From Isoetes taiwanensis (lineage: Eukaryota > Streptophyta > Lycopodiopsida > Isoetales > Isoetaceae), in the NCBI GenBank assembly GCA_021234155.1, contig JAJEKV010000085.1, positions 738,085 through 802,084 on the forward strand: DNA of 64,000 nucleotides, in the 5' to 3' direction. A model generated the notes under the pieces. The model saw nothing but the letters and a program-made list of their open reading frames with translations, was not told the DNA's origin and searched no databases. The position numbers were made by a program, and so were the translations under genes. Below, piece by piece: positions 35,055-47,599 of this stretch. Each line of letters opens with the position of its first letter. Position 1 is the stretch's first letter.

Positions 35055-36120
35055 TTTTTGTCCATGAAGACCAAAAGCTCTATGACACCCAATACAAGAA
35101 AGAGAACACAATGAGTCCACTACTGCCTACGATTATAAAAACCCTACCTCGAAGGGTTGGCAAGGGAAAAAGCTTAACAAGTTATAAGCTTGCTAAAAAA
35201 CTGAACATATGTACATTTGTACATATCAAAATGCGGATGCAGGACTTATTTCATCTCGCTTGTCAAGAACCTCTAGGATGAAAGATGATAATGCCAACAT
35301 TGCAGACATTACAGCTGATTAGGTGTAATCGGGTCAATATATCGTGCTCGAATAATCACAAATGCCGGATGAATAAAAAAAAAGTGGCATTCATTTTCAA
35401 CGGACTCTTTTGGCAATATCCAGATATTGTGATCCAATCTGCACATCTCAACTTTGAGGCAGGGTGCACCAGTTGCATTAATACGGATGGACACATTGCT
35501 CCTCACAACCCAATTTGCATGTTTCAATTCTAAGGTGATGTGCGCTAGTACAGATGGACTCGTCATGGGCAAATGCGATAACAGAAACTATAGTGTGGGA
35601 TTATTTTGACTTCTATAGTATGTTGTTTTGGCCTTTTGCAAAGCACTGGCATCGTAAAGCTTACCAAGGAAGCATGTATCGAGATATTGTTTTAAGTGAG
35701 TGTGATCTTTATTATTCTATGTATGTACACATCTCTGCTTTTAGACATTCCATCTGAAGAACCAACTTGCTCATTTCTCCTTCTAATTGATTTTAAAACA
35801 TTGTGGACCTATGGCCAATTTGTAGACCAGATTCGGAAGTCGGGTGTCTTCCATGTTCACCATCTTACGGCAATAGAGTATGTGTAATGGCTCCAAAGCA
35901 AACATCTTTGCGAGAGGCAACAATCTTTGTTTCTTGGAGAAGAATTGGGTAGAGAATCGTGGACTTGACTTTGAGAGCCCGAGCCAGAAAGGCTTTTCGG
36001 ATCCCTTCCAAATCTTTCGAACTGGCAAGAGATATCATATCTTCCCATATCTCCAGTCTATATAAAAGAACTGGTTCGACCAAAACCCTTAACAAGTTGC
36101 CTAATGGGAGCAATCATAGA
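35055..36120 (-). mobile_element. LINE fragment, 3' part, decayed
   Basis: The minus-strand frame at 36113-35865 encodes VEPVLLYRLEIWEDMISLAS, then KAFLARALKVKSTILYPILLQET. This matches the region after the RT core of the LINE at 56.1-57.9 kb (VEVVLLYGVEVWGPVISLAT ... VKSTVPYQILLQET). At 35060-35190 the minus strand shows the LINE 3' end: a GTGTC-CAT..GGTCT..CATGGAC hairpin and the AACCC/GGGTT hairpin before it. The middle (35190-35780) is diverged. It appears to be a 5'-truncated, internally decayed insertion. Confidence 0.6.
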
Positions 36121-38072
36121 GCTATAGTGGACTCTACTACAAGATATTTCTATATTTACCTGTACAATTCCAAGAGACAATACGAAGGCACAATTCCTAT
36201 TTGGAAGTGATAGCATGTGCAATTGAGGGAGCCTCACCCCGAGGGGTTGTAGCAGCAGCAGTCGCCCGTTGCTTCAACATCACAGCAGCAGCAGCAGCAG
36301 CAGCAGCTTTGCCCTTGCATAAGCAGCCAGAGGGGTTTCAACAATAGCTGCATTCGCATTCGCATCAACGGTTATAGCATAAACACTTAATTCTAGCAAC
36401 AGATATTGTAGTTGTGCCATTCTGCACAGCGTCTATCATAGCATGGTTAGGCACGAAAAATCTCCACCCTGCCATGTACCAGTGCAGTAGAACCATCAAT
36501 CTAGTGTACGTCACTCCCACATGCAAGCTCCATCGACGTGATTCTTGCTGTAGAGATTTGAGATCATTCGACATATAAAGAAGTGCCTTTTACTTTCACT
36601 GCTTGAAGAAGTATGGCATCTCTTATAATTGCACCTGCCACTGTTCATTTCACTATACGTCGCTGTTTTTTGCAATGAAGGCCAAGATGAGATGCCCTGA
36701 CAATGTGCACAGGAGCATGAAAGCTCAGGACCATCGTCTGGAGCTTCTTTGCGATATCATCCTGTGCCTCTTTTGAGAGGCCCTAGACCACCATGTTATG
36801 GCACCTATGCCTCTGTTCCTATTGCTCCTTGGGCAATTGCTCAATATCCTATGTCCGATGAGCAGATGCAATAGCGAACCTAGCTGCCCGAGGTTTACTG
36901 CTGCCGCATTTGAGGTGATCTGTTGCCTTTGGTGATCTGAGGTGTCTTGCATGTGCTAATATTTGCCTATCGTATCGGATGTGCCTAAGGTAGCTCACAT
37001 GGGTAATGGCTGCAATATCTACACTTGCCTTCAATGTTTGAAGCTGAGAGCTACTTCATTGTCTGTTTCTCCAATTCTAGCATGCAACGCTGCAATTGCT
37101 CATGATCTGCAGCAACTAGCACTTTACCCGTGATGTGATGGTCTTTTCTATCTCTTACATATCATGATTCCAATGGAAAGAGCTTTTTCTAGCCTCTGAA
37201 GCATAGAGATCTTGTCAGTGTCCTTATCAAAGTTTGCCTTCTCCAAAGCGTTAATTCTATCCTGCAAAGCTTGAAAAGGCTATTGTGGCACTCGAACTTT
37301 GCAGCAAGCCATTCTCAAACCAGATTGGCCATTTGAAGACCTAGAGGCAAGTAAATGCAAATGTTGAAGGTTTAACAACTAAGTTCAGATGTCATATTGA
37401 GCAGCTGGAGACTGCGGCACCAACATTGTTGAAAAGGTATGCATTTTCGGTGTAAAGATGTGCATCCAGCAGGTTGATGATCATCTTCAAATACATAGTT
37501 TTGATGACATCAAAATAGCTCACATTGCTAACCTTTGGATTGACCTGGCCATGCCAATGGCTAATCTGGCCACGACATCAAATATGTTGGACACTATGAT
37601 CCAAGACAAGAAATATTTTGAGCAGGAACTTAGGGAGACCATAGCACAGCTCCACGCAAAGGTTGCGGAGATGGCCATCCAAGATCCGATCATAGGCCTG
37701 CCTAGCCAAGCATGTTGCACACGTCTTTGCTCTTGCCTCCTTTTGTAGGTTAGACTTGGCGGCCTGCTTGTGTGTTCTATCCTACATATGAGGATGAAAT
37801 CTATGATATACCCCAATATAAATTTGGTTGCCATGTTTATCTATGGTGGGGAAGGTTGGTTGTCGGAAGTCTTTTCCATCTATGGCCATAGCATGTCAAG
37901 GTTGTGGGGTTATGGACCTATAAGTTGTATAAGGATCCATTTCTAAATGGGAGGCTTGTAATGAAAAATGGTGACTCCAAATTGAAATGGAGCGCTCAAA
38001 TTGCACTTCGTGCCTTAAAAAGTTTCCCTATTTTCCCTAAAAATTCAAATTTCCCCCGAATGACCAATTCAA
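36121..38072. other. Spacer with a CAG repeat, no clear gene
   Basis: No recognised gene. The frame 37458-37748 has a coiled-coil-like stretch (KKYFEQELRETIAQLHAKVAEMA) but no family signature and no clear exon borders. A (CAG)8 run at 36283-36307 sits in a longer CAG-rich patch. Possibly relic TE sequence. Confidence 0.35.
36283..36307 (+). repeat. (CAG)8 trinucleotide repeat
   Basis: Eight perfect CAG units, with further interrupted CAG units at 36251-36262. Confidence 0.95.
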
Positions 38073-38240
38073 GGGAAGGAAGGAAGGAAGGAAGGTTCTT
38101 TTATCGTCCACGGAGACCAATCGGTCTATGGGACCCAATACAAAAAACGCGACAAGTTTAACCATCGCCGGATTAAAAACCCCATAGAAGGGTTTTCGAG
38201 AGGAAAAACCGTGGCAAACAATCACCTGCCGACAAACCAT
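38073..38240 (-). mobile_element. Isolated LINE 3' end with (TTCC)n tail
   Basis: On the minus strand an AAAACCC/GGGTTTT hairpin (38175-38196) is followed by 'tttaatcc'. Then comes the terminal hairpin GTCC-C-AT-AGACC-GATT-GGTCT-CC-GT-GGAC (38134-38106), 'gataaaag', and a CCTT/TTCC tail (38096-38073). No coding sequence remains. It is either a severely 5'-truncated LINE or a short non-autonomous relative. Confidence 0.7.
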
Positions 38241-39397
38241 CCCTAACATATAAAATGCAGTTTTGAGCACTTTTAGCAAGAGAGAGTTGTGAAAAACCCC
38301 AGGGAATGTGTGCGTGCTAGGAAGAGGGAGTTGAGCAAAACACTAGAGAGAGAGAGTGTTGTTGTGGCAAACCCTAGAAATAGAGTGTGGTAGGGACCAA
38401 AAAGCTAGAGGGAGGGCGTTAGAAAGAGGGAGGGTGTTGAGGCAGTAGTTTCATCAATAGATAGATAGAGGGAAGGGTGATAATTGGTTGCACACTTAAG
38501 AGCAAAAGCCAAGCTCACCATCCATTATTTGGTCAAAACCATATGGAGATTAGCTAAATGGTTCACTTGTCTGTCAACTCTATGGACATTGCCATACAAA
38601 CTTATTGCATCCCTAATCAAAAGGGGTTGCGGTGCTCATAGTACAAGAGATCACATGCTATTATAATAAAGGATGTTGTACCAATATATAACTATGTACA
38701 AGGCAAAACTACCAAGATTACCTGATTGTCTCCATCTCTTGAAGCCTTACAAGTTCACCTTTTCCAAATATAGGGTGCATTCTCTTGCTTTTATCTCTTA
38801 TGATACATACCATCTCTCTATTCACCTTTAGAGCCTTACTCAAATTAAAAATAATAGACATTTGTGCTACATAATTCATGTTAACTAGTTATTAGGCTCA
38901 TTTGTTTGGACACAGTAATCAGTAATATCAAGTTGCATTTATTTCCTCAATCGTCACCTCAAATGATTCTAGCTAATGTCTTCTAAACTACATGGAGTTA
39001 GTACACATGAATGAAATTCATGAACTAGCATTCTAGGACCTTTGCAACTGTTAGGCACATAATGAAGCTCAACATTTTCAACTTCAAGGCTTAACTCCAT
39101 TTGACATGGCCTTTCTAGCCACTTAAACAAAAAAGCTCATGTCTGAGAAATGGAAACCACTCCAAAGTGAGTCCCACTTGTTGATGTTGCTGTTGTTAAG
39201 ATTGAATATGTTGAGTTAGCCAAGGGGCCTAGCAACATTTATTGGAACACTACTATGATAGCATATATATGTATCATGAGTGATCATTTTACAAATCTGC
39301 TTTATGGCTAAAGCTCGGTCATTGCTCAAGGGCATAACCTGAGATACGTCCAAAACCTATTTCAAAAATGCCAAGCCTATAAAAGTGCCTTCCGGCA
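38241..39397. other. Spacer with purine-rich patch, no gene seen
   Basis: A GAGA-rich purine patch (38280-38470, for example 'ctagagagagagag') is followed by ordinary AT-rich DNA. No coding motif. Confidence 0.45.
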
Positions 39398-39646
39398 TTG
39401 TTAAGATCTTCTGGCATATCTGCAATATGCCCGCTCTGCCTTTCTGACATTGAGACTCTTGGGCATTGCCTTTTTTTGTTATCTAAAGGTTCAGCCAACG
39501 TGGCTCTGGCTACAAGATTTAACAGTGGAATGGACTGTCAATGCGTCCTCTTGGCATCATATCCCAATGCATGGCCCCCAGCTAAACAGAGGGCATTCCA
39601 TCTTGGTTTTGGTTGGCTCCTATTAGTCGATATGGGAGAATGGTAG
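39398..39646 (+). pseudogene. Possible zf-RVT-like fragment
   Basis: A short open frame contains ICPLCLSDIETLGHCLFLL, which has the spacing of the CPLC...E..xHxLF zinc-finger segment that follows reverse transcriptase in plant LINEs. There is no other support, so it may be coincidence. Confidence 0.2.
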
Positions 39647-39949
39647 ATGCCACATTTTTCAGGGCATTTACTCATCTGCACGAGGCATTATTGCTGTGGC
39701 CTATAATAAGATATGAATGGCTTACGAATGTTCCTCCCTTGATTTAGAAGTGACGGGACGTATTTGGATTCAATATCTTTAAATTGGTTCTTATCGTTAG
39801 TCTCCTATTCTGGAGTAAGCGCATTGTGCTTTGGGCTCGTGCTCCTGTGGCATCTTTTTGTGCTTACACAGTTAGATGAGACACGGTACATTCTATACTT
39901 TTCACATTTGATTAATAAACTTTTTTGCTTTCGTCCTTCAGACGTCCCG

Positions 39950-41740
39950 GTCCACCGTTTGCATAGCTCTGGCAGGATCCGGCCTTGTCAGCCACCTTAG
40001 CTCCAGCTTCGGCGTCTCTAGCACCATAAAACAGTTCGGCCCTGTCAGTTCGGTGGATCCACGGGCAGCAACGTCAGTTTTGTGGCTGTATCCAGTCCTC
40101 CCAACTCGGTTTCCCACCAGCCGTCAGCTCGGCTACAGCGCAGAAGCTCGGTCCCCTTCTCTGGTCATCTCTGGTCATCTCCATAGCCCAAGGGCGACAC
40201 AACGCGTCTGGCAAGCCTCTGAGTAGGCAAGTTGCGGAAGTTCCTTTCCGGTCTGCTTTGATAAGCAAAATCCAGTTCGCTTCAGCAGCCACAGCCCGAT
40301 TTGGGTTCGACCTTGTTCATAGTGGGTTGCTTGATTCAGGTTTGGGATTGCGTTTTGCTTTGCTATGGCCCATCCCCTGCCGAGCTATTGGCTTTGTTTT
40401 CTTTGTCTTTTCTTCAGTTTGGTTTGAGAGTTCCCTGTTTGCATAGCCCTGTTTGGTTTTTCGGTTCTTTCAATATCCTTTGCTTCTAGTTTATTTAGCC
40501 TTCACCAACTTTCCTTGCCTTGGCTTGCCTCTGCTTTGGCCTTCACCACCTGGTCCCTTTGCCACTACCTTGTCATCAGAATGGCCCGTCAGATCAAGCG
40601 CATGGCCAGGGGGACCCGCAAAGAGAAGAATCTCATTAGATTGCCCGAGCCAGTCCTGAATAGGCCCTACGACCCCACAATTGCGCCATACCTTCGGGCA
40701 GCCCCATCATTTGGGCCCCAGCGACCTGTCCTGGCACACCCAGTTCCCGCTGCATCTTTAGCTGCGGCTTTGGACAGAATCGATCGTGCGGCTCGGTGTT
40801 TGCCCCCGGGGTACTTGGCGGCATCCACCGCGGTCCGTTCTCTTTGTCACTCTCCACGAGACATCGCCCGATTGCCACTAGCGGGATGGGTCCGGCTCCT
40901 AGAGTTCTTCGCTCCGGTCTGCGAGGGCCCAGCCCGCCGATCCCGCGGTGGTGGTTTCGCGGCCGAAATTTGGTATGGGGCCATCCCGATGAATGGCGAG
41001 TGAGTGCACTGCGCGGCCGTCACGATCTCCATGTCACCACGCCGCCTCCACCCGGAGGATTTGCGACCCCACAGCCGAAATTTTTTCCGGGTCCCGCTTC
41101 ATGAGACTAGTGCGACCCGCGGAGACACACACCAGCCATTCTTTGCGTATTTTGGGTCTTGAAGAGGAAAGTGATTTGTCTCCCGCAGGCAGAAGCGACC
41201 TCCTTCTTTACTTCGAGGTGATGCACATACATGCCGCGGCATCCTTTCAAAGATACCGGGTGGGCGACGCGGCTCGACCGCCCTCGCCATCTCTGATGCG
41301 CTTTCGGAGGCTCTTTCCGGTGCGCACATCTTGCGGCATGGCAATCATTTGAAAGGAACCACCTTTTCAGTTCAGGAAGATTTGACTCCCGTACAGCTCT
41401 GCAGACGGACCGAAGAATTATGCCGAGTGCGTGCAGCTCGCTTGCAGCGGAAATGGGCCGTGTATAGGGGAGGCCAGGCTATCATTCGGGATCAGTGGCC
41501 AACTGATCCCTGGACAGTCTGGGCCTAGCCATGAGCTACTGCTTTCGGGTTGGTCCCATTTCCTTCATTTTTGTGTTGTAACAGGGCTTAGACCCCATGT
41601 TCTGTTTTGGTTGTAACGGGGCTTAGACCCCATGTTGTTCTGTTTTTTGATCGGGGTTTGACCCCCTTGTTTGTTTTGGTCCCATAACCCGATTGGGTTC
41701 CGTGGACGTTAAAAATTTCTTCCTTCCTTCCTTCCTTTCA
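39950..41740 (+). mobile_element. ORF1-only LINE derivative with (TTCC)n tail
   Basis: A GC-rich insertion in AT-rich DNA. It carries a decayed ORF1-like frame (40581-41528), then a 3' UTR of short repeats ('ggggcttagaccccatgtt' and variants, 41583-41665). It ends in the LINE-family terminal hairpin GTCC-C-AT-AACCC-GATT-GGGTT-CC-GT-GGAC (41679-41707), 'gttaaaaattt' and a TTCC tail (to 41737). No endonuclease or RT is present. The 3' signals match those of the full LINEs here, so it is probably a non-autonomous, half-LINE type element. The 5' boundary is approximate. Confidence 0.55.
40581..41528 (+). pseudogene. LINE ORF1-like RNA-binding protein, frameshifted
   Basis: The start MARQIKRMARGTRKEKNL (ATG 40581) is basic. 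The frame continues to 41003 with Ala/Arg-rich sequence, then switches. A later frame (from 40993) has LRILGLEEESDLSPAGRSDLLLYFEV, and the end (41331-41528) has LKGTTFSVQEDLTPVQLCRR followed by VYRGGQAIIRDQW. That last block resembles the C-terminal part of plant LINE ORF1 proteins (LKG..F.R.DLTP.Q...). Two or more frameshifts break the protein. Family assignment is by eye. Confidence 0.45.
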
Positions 41741-44700
41741 AAAGAAAAATAAAATGTTAAGGAAAACCTAAATCAATCGCTAAAATACTCCACGGTTGAC
41801 CTTAGATTTATATGCAAATCAAATTTGTACACATATGGCCAAATGTTGTAAAAGCATTGGATGGGAATACGCCATGTACATGGCTACAAAACATGTATAA
41901 AAATACTATAAAACCCTAGAAGAAAAAACATAAAATACATCTTGATCTATCTCAAGTAAAACAAAATATGTTTGAACCTCAAAGCAAGAAAGTGAGTGAT
42001 TATTCCTACTCTCCCAGGAATTAAACCTGGGAAAACTAGAGAATGATAAGGAATGGACATACCTAGTGGTAGGAATAAATTACTAATCCCAATTTTCTCA
42101 TTGTCACCTCTAATTACTGAGGTGACACATTATGTCGGAGGGGCTATTAGGTCTAGCATGCGATGTCTCCCGGTAGATATTCCCACCAAGAGAACAACTG
42201 CACCCAGGCAAGTCCTTTGTCAGCCAATAAGACTCCTTTGCCCATAATCAAATGGGATCCTATGCACATGCCAAAATACTTGTGGGAATTGATTGAGGGT
42301 CATTCACTAGAATCATCTCTACATAAGGCTTCTTTGTCTCTACCCCATATCCCAAACACAAGAGAAGCATGACAGAGAGAACATCCATGTTGATCAACAC
42401 ACGATAACAAAATAGAACAACATTTCTAACCTAACTACTCTCATCATACATAAGAATACATGATTAGGGTCCTTTCATCAGTCCAATTTTAGAGTTAAAA
42501 AGCTTAAGCGCAAGAGGGAACTAAGGCTAAAATTAGATGACAATAAAGCTTAAGAACATCAACTAAGCCTACTAATCCATCTACCTCTAGCACCTCTAGC
42601 ACCCACATGAACCTTGACTGGCGTCCAAATCAGGGTATTTTTTAACCTTCCTGCATATTTGACGGGGTGTAAAATATTGACCACTACTTATCTTGGATAA
42701 TTGTTAAGCATAGTTTGGCCTGGCCCTTTGAATCGTTATAACAAGAGGTTGTAACTTAAATGGCAAAATCATGGAAATAAAATTTTCTCAAAAAATTTGA
42801 ATTGGCCACATCCATATATCTAACACATAAAGATGATAGCCACATCAGTAAGACGATCTCTAGTTTCTAATGCTTTATGCAGCTCAGAAATAAATATATG
42901 CTACGTAGGCAGAATTGTATAAGATCTGTATTAAACATGCCGAATGTAGGCAGAAGCACACATGGATTTGGTAGGATGGATCTCATCGGAAACCATACTG
43001 CAAGTACTTGGTAAATAGAAATTGACTTTGATTTGAGTTGGGACAATGAAGGGCTGATTCAGGCTAGATGATGAAGAACAAAATTGGGATGCGAATTGCA
43101 AATAAAATCAAAACAAATTTGAGCCTAAAAGAAAATACTATGTTATTAGAAATTCCTTTAGAATTTAAAGACTAAACTCAAAAAGATGTTAGCCTCATAC
43201 AAAATTAAATTATATCCCTACACTTGGCCAATATAGAGCACGGCTATAATCCTAGAATTATAAAATTATTCCACGGTTTAAATGGTCACCACAACAAGTT
43301 GCTAGTATGCATATATTTTGGAATGGCCATGCCCTAGGGGTTCCAAGATTTACCGAGTATCAAATTGGCTACTTATAGAGAGTGAATTTAATAAGTTCTT
43401 GTTTTGAACTGGCCACCACCCTTTGGTCATGGTGAGAATGCATCCTACTCTCACGTGGCCGACTATTTCATGAAATACGTGAATGTGTGGACAACAAGCG
43501 ACCATGGGAATACTAAAAAACACCACAGGGACTCAAATCCGAGAAGCTTCCATCTCCCTTGATCTTGAAGCAGCAATCACTGGAGTAGTGCCTTAGTACA
43601 ATCATCTCGGAACTTACTAGGTGAGGCTCTCTTCTACATGCTGCCACTAGCCTGATTCAACTTCATTGATGCTCGACCCAGATCTAGCTATTAAAACCTA
43701 AAAAGACAAGTTTAGAGTTCTTGCTCTATTTATGTCAACAAATTTAGATTTAGGCTGTAGGATTGGCATAATTGGCCCAATAGAGGACTGCCACATGCCA
43801 ATGTAGTCCCCGTTGCTTGCACTAGAATTAGTTACAATATTTTGAACATATGTTTTTAAGTGCAACTTTGACACGTTGTACCCATGTGTAATATAAATAT
43901 GCCATAATGTTATACAAGAAACTTATCGCGGCGGCCTATCGGCCGGCGCGAACGTTTCTCTTCACCAACTTATCTATACGTGCTAGAACATGCAGGATTT
44001 GAACCGTTTTTTTTTTTTGTGTCCGGTCCAAAGGCCCGCACGATAGAAGGATCCGACTATAACCCGCGACGCCGCAAAACATTTCTTTGGCTCCAAACGT
44101 GGGGTTGCACCCACTATTAATGTCAATGTGTGTCTGTTCGGAACCATAACTTGTTCATACTGTGACGCAAAAAAAAAAAAATGCAATTAAGGTGAGGATT
44201 TTGTTTAAGTTGTGAGTACGGGAACTCCCTTTTTATATAGATTGCATTTAATGAAGAGCTCATTTCCATTCACTAATATATTTTAAATAAAGGTTAATAT
44301 ACTCCTAACCTACAGTTAATTCTACATGCAATCCGCAATGAACATTTGGCAATCGAGATCCCTCCTAACCACCTTGAGTGTTATTATCCGAGTTGAATGA
44401 ATGACTAGAAAGGATGACGAGGCGTAGCCAAAGCACTTAACTAGTCCAATCCATCCGTGAGTTTGGCATGGCATTTCTTCCAAAAACTCAAAATTGGCAG
44501 AGCGTTTAAGCTCGTGTCAGAACAGGTATGTTCTTCTCGAACATCATGCTTGCGCATTCAAAATTCTGGACCAATCACAAGGCTGCCCATGCCACCGCCG
44601 CACATGGCGCCACACCATCTTCCAAATCCCGCGCTCGATGGCGGCTCGCCTAAAGCAATACAGTGTGGTGTGTGGTCATATGTCTAGTTGAATGCTGCCT

Positions 44701-45740
44701 AATGGCATGAACATTTCTCTTTCTCGATCCCCTATGTGTATGGAAGTGAGTCAGCAAAGGAAATTGTTCACAGGAGTCCTTCTAGAGACTCACTCATTGG
44801 CTGGAATTTTGTAGTGCAGCATAATACTTGTAGTTGATGTAGTTATCTGCCTTGTATTGTTTGATGCTTCTTGCTTTGAAGATTCCAAAGCATTTTGAGC
44901 AATGAAACACCAGGCAATATTTGTAAAGTGAATGTAAGTCACAATAAATATTGTCTTTTTTCAAAAGGAAGCCAGTTTTTGATAATGTATAATCTCAAAT
45001 GCATGACTTGCCAAAGATATCTTTGGATCAAAGATATTTTGGATCAGAGGAATCGACCTATGGGTGGGGAGGATCGTGTTCATTTAGCCCCTTAAGGTAG
45101 AAAAATTTATGCCATAAAAAGAAAATTTGTAGCAACTATACTTTTATTATATTATCTATCTATAGTGGAGCCACGTAAATCTTATTTGAAAAACAGGGTT
45201 TGGAGTCTATGTGCCATTGGAACATTCTACTTGGAAGGATTAGCAATAGCAAAAAATCAAAGACAATATGTTATATTTTCTCATGGTTAGGTTCGTTGAC
45301 AAATAAGGCAAATCGCATAACAAATCCAGCTCTAACATACAACAAAAAAGTGGAACCGAGATCATGAATGCTTCCTTTGTTTAACCAAATTGTTTTACAT
45401 GCATTATTGAATGTGGATTCTAAAACTGGGTTTCAAACACTTACGCCTTTTCAACACTTTGGACTGGACCTTGAAGAAACAGATGACGATGCTCTAAGAG
45501 GTGCTTGCAGATTTGACAATATTTATAGATTGGATGCTTCAGGGTATTGCAAGGTTTGATGCTTGGGTTTGTCAATCTTTAAAGAACCGCAAGAATTGTA
45601 ATTTCTAAAACCCAAATGGAAAGCTAACTCCACCATCCAAATGATAAAACCAGAGAATGCAACATTTATTAGCAACTCAATATGAACCAGTAAATTTGAC
45701 AACTGTTGTTATATATCCAAGCTGTGTATTAGCTACCAGA

Positions 45741-45803
45741 CATGTCAACCCAGCTCCCATCACCAGAAGCCCATGTCAACCCAGCTTCCATCGCTAGAAG
45801 CCC
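45741..45803 (+). repeat. 31-bp tandem duplication
   Basis: Two adjacent copies of 'catgtcaacccagctyccat' followed by 'cryagaagcc', with three differences. Confidence 0.85.
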
Positions 45804-46399
45804 GTGCTGAAAGGGTCTGTGAAAGTGTCTGTCTCCCAAGCTCTTGCTAATTGGCAATCATAAATCCAACAGAAACCTGTACACATACATTAGAAGTTCA
45901 ACCATTCTAGAAGTTCAAATGCATAGGTCGAATTTCGCAGTGTATCAGTGTGTCGCCTATAACCCAAATAATCTAGCCACTTCTGTACAGATTCTACAAA
46001 CTCTTTTAGAGTCTTTAAACTCTATATAATCATGCTGGGCTCTATGAGTTCCTGTGCAGGCTCCACATAGATTTCCTAGGCAAACATAGTCTTTAACTCC
46101 CCGAACACAAGTCATCTGCTGCAGAAGCCCTATTACTGCCATTATCTACATCAGTCTTGGGCTCTGATTCCACAAGCTTTCTGCAGAAATCCAACAAAAA
46201 CTTGTACACATACAGGCAACGAGTAAGGCAAACCAAAGCCAAGATATGTCAAAGACATATCTAAAGTTGCAAGTCTTATATTTTAACAAGCTGATGGCAA
46301 TTAAAAGATGGCTAGGAAAAATACTTATGCCCCACCTGGGTTGAAGGGATCAACATAGGAAGGCAGGAACCATATGCAGACAACATCATTTTTTTTATG

Positions 46400-46560
46400 A
46401 AACTAAAACCATGGACATTTAATTTGCATATAATCGAAAAATGAGAACCATGGACTTTTAATTTGAATTGAATTGGCTTCTAGAACATGCATTTTCGATG
46501 TAGCACAAAACCATAGACATTTAATTTGCATAGAAAAAATTAGAACCATGGGCCTCACGC
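46400..46560 (+). repeat. Triplicated 'accatrgac-tttaatttg' motif
   Basis: Similar words occur at about 46407, 46447 and 46510 ('aaccatggacatttaatttg', 'aaccatggacttttaatttg', 'aaccatagacatttaatttg'), with a further partial copy at 46542. A short degenerate minisatellite. Confidence 0.7.
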
Positions 46561-46739
46561 TATGGCGGCTCTGGCGGGGTTTGATCAGAAGAAAAACACA
46601 TTCGGTTTTTGCTAATGTATTGGCAATTCGATCTCGATCTATACATTAATTTTTCTTGATACGCCATGAGTGCGCCGGCTCGGCTCCTTACATTTTTCCG
46701 TGTTTCCAGCGGATGAAACTAATTCGAGGAGGAGATTAC

Positions 46740-47412
46740 CCTATTTTGCGTCATTTCGACCAAGCATTCTTTGTGATAATCGGCATTTTAACTAACTTAC
46801 AATGTTTTAAACTACGTTTTGCTTTTGATTTATCGCGAAGCATTGCCTTGAAGCTTCCGCTCGGGGGCGGGGATTTTTGGCTATGAAGGAAGAGGTTGCG
46901 CATAATATCTTGCCTTGCATTTGTTACACTTTGTTTTTTGAAGATGGAGTATCAAAGGATGTTATTGATGCATTGCCCGTGTTTTCTTTTCGGTTTTGAA
47001 AGGGGATAAGCATGGATTGGAATGTCCGGGTTTGCTTACAAAATACGAGGAACATGAAGTTCGAGATTTTTGCCCGGATGCAATGCAAGCGCCTTTCATA
47101 TTGAATGCGTCGGTAAGTAGTTGCTTTCTCATTCTACATGCCCCCTTTGTAGATGCAGCGTTTCTGTGAATGATTTGCCCCTTGTGGAAGAGATTGTTTC
47201 ATCCAGTAGATCCATGAATCTTGATTTCTCAAATCCGGCGAGCCCATGAGCTTCTTTTTGAAGATGTAGGGCTTCAAATCTTTATCGAGAGAGGCGACCG
47301 CGGGAACTCTAAAAGATTAGGATCCAGCGGAAAAATGGACAGAATGCTTCTCCATTTGCAAGATTCAGGGCCTCCTGCAGAAAATTCTATAGATAAAATT
47401 CGAAAAGACTTT
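46740..47412 (+). pseudogene. RING-H2 (ATL-type) E3 ubiquitin ligase, decayed and truncated
   Basis: ATL proteins are membrane-anchored RING-H2 ubiquitin ligases of plants. Recognisable pieces in order: a hydrophobic VIIGILT segment (about 46775, the membrane span of the family), GVSKDVIDALPVFSFRF (46947-46997, the GLD-like region), KGDKHGLECPGLLTKYEEHEV (47005-47067, start of the RING), and FCPDA..APF (about 47070-47095, decayed RING-H2 helix). Then come VNDLPLVEEIVSSSRSMNLDF (about 47168-47230) and a downstream ELLFEDVGLQIFIERGDRG segment (about 47250-47310). Key RING cysteines and histidines are lost (for example AVC replaced by PGL), and frames shift at least twice. The sequence stops exactly at the LINE tail at 47413, so the LINE insertion truncated it. 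Confidence 0.65.
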
Positions 47413-47599
47413 TAATAGAATAGAATAGAATAGTGTTTTTAGCGTCCACGGAGACCAATTGGCCTATGGGACCCAAACAAAAAAGAGAGCAGCAAGCATA
47501 TTACGCTTGGCGAGGATTAAAAACCCCCGCCCGAAGAGGGTTTCGAGGAAAAACCTTAGCGGTAATAAGCTTTGGCGGCACACTATACAATTGCATATA

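Larger units (their letters stand above)
41745..46739. other. AT-rich intergenic region, no gene seen
   Basis: About 5 kb without recognisable genes. Minor items: a possible tRNA-like patch at 43985-44180 (see rejected), a 31-bp tandem duplication (45741-45803) and a repeated 'accatggac.tttaattt' motif (46350-46560). Confidence 0.5.

Noticed and set aside
36365..37834. Several 60-100 codon frames on both strands
   Set aside because: No family motif and no consistent splice borders; not reported as genes.
43985..44180. tRNA-like B box (GGTTCAAATCC on the minus strand, about 43994-44004) with an imperfect A-box-like word and A/T runs
   Set aside because: The A box fits poorly, no cloverleaf can be drawn and the ends are undefined. 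I do not call a tRNA or SINE here.
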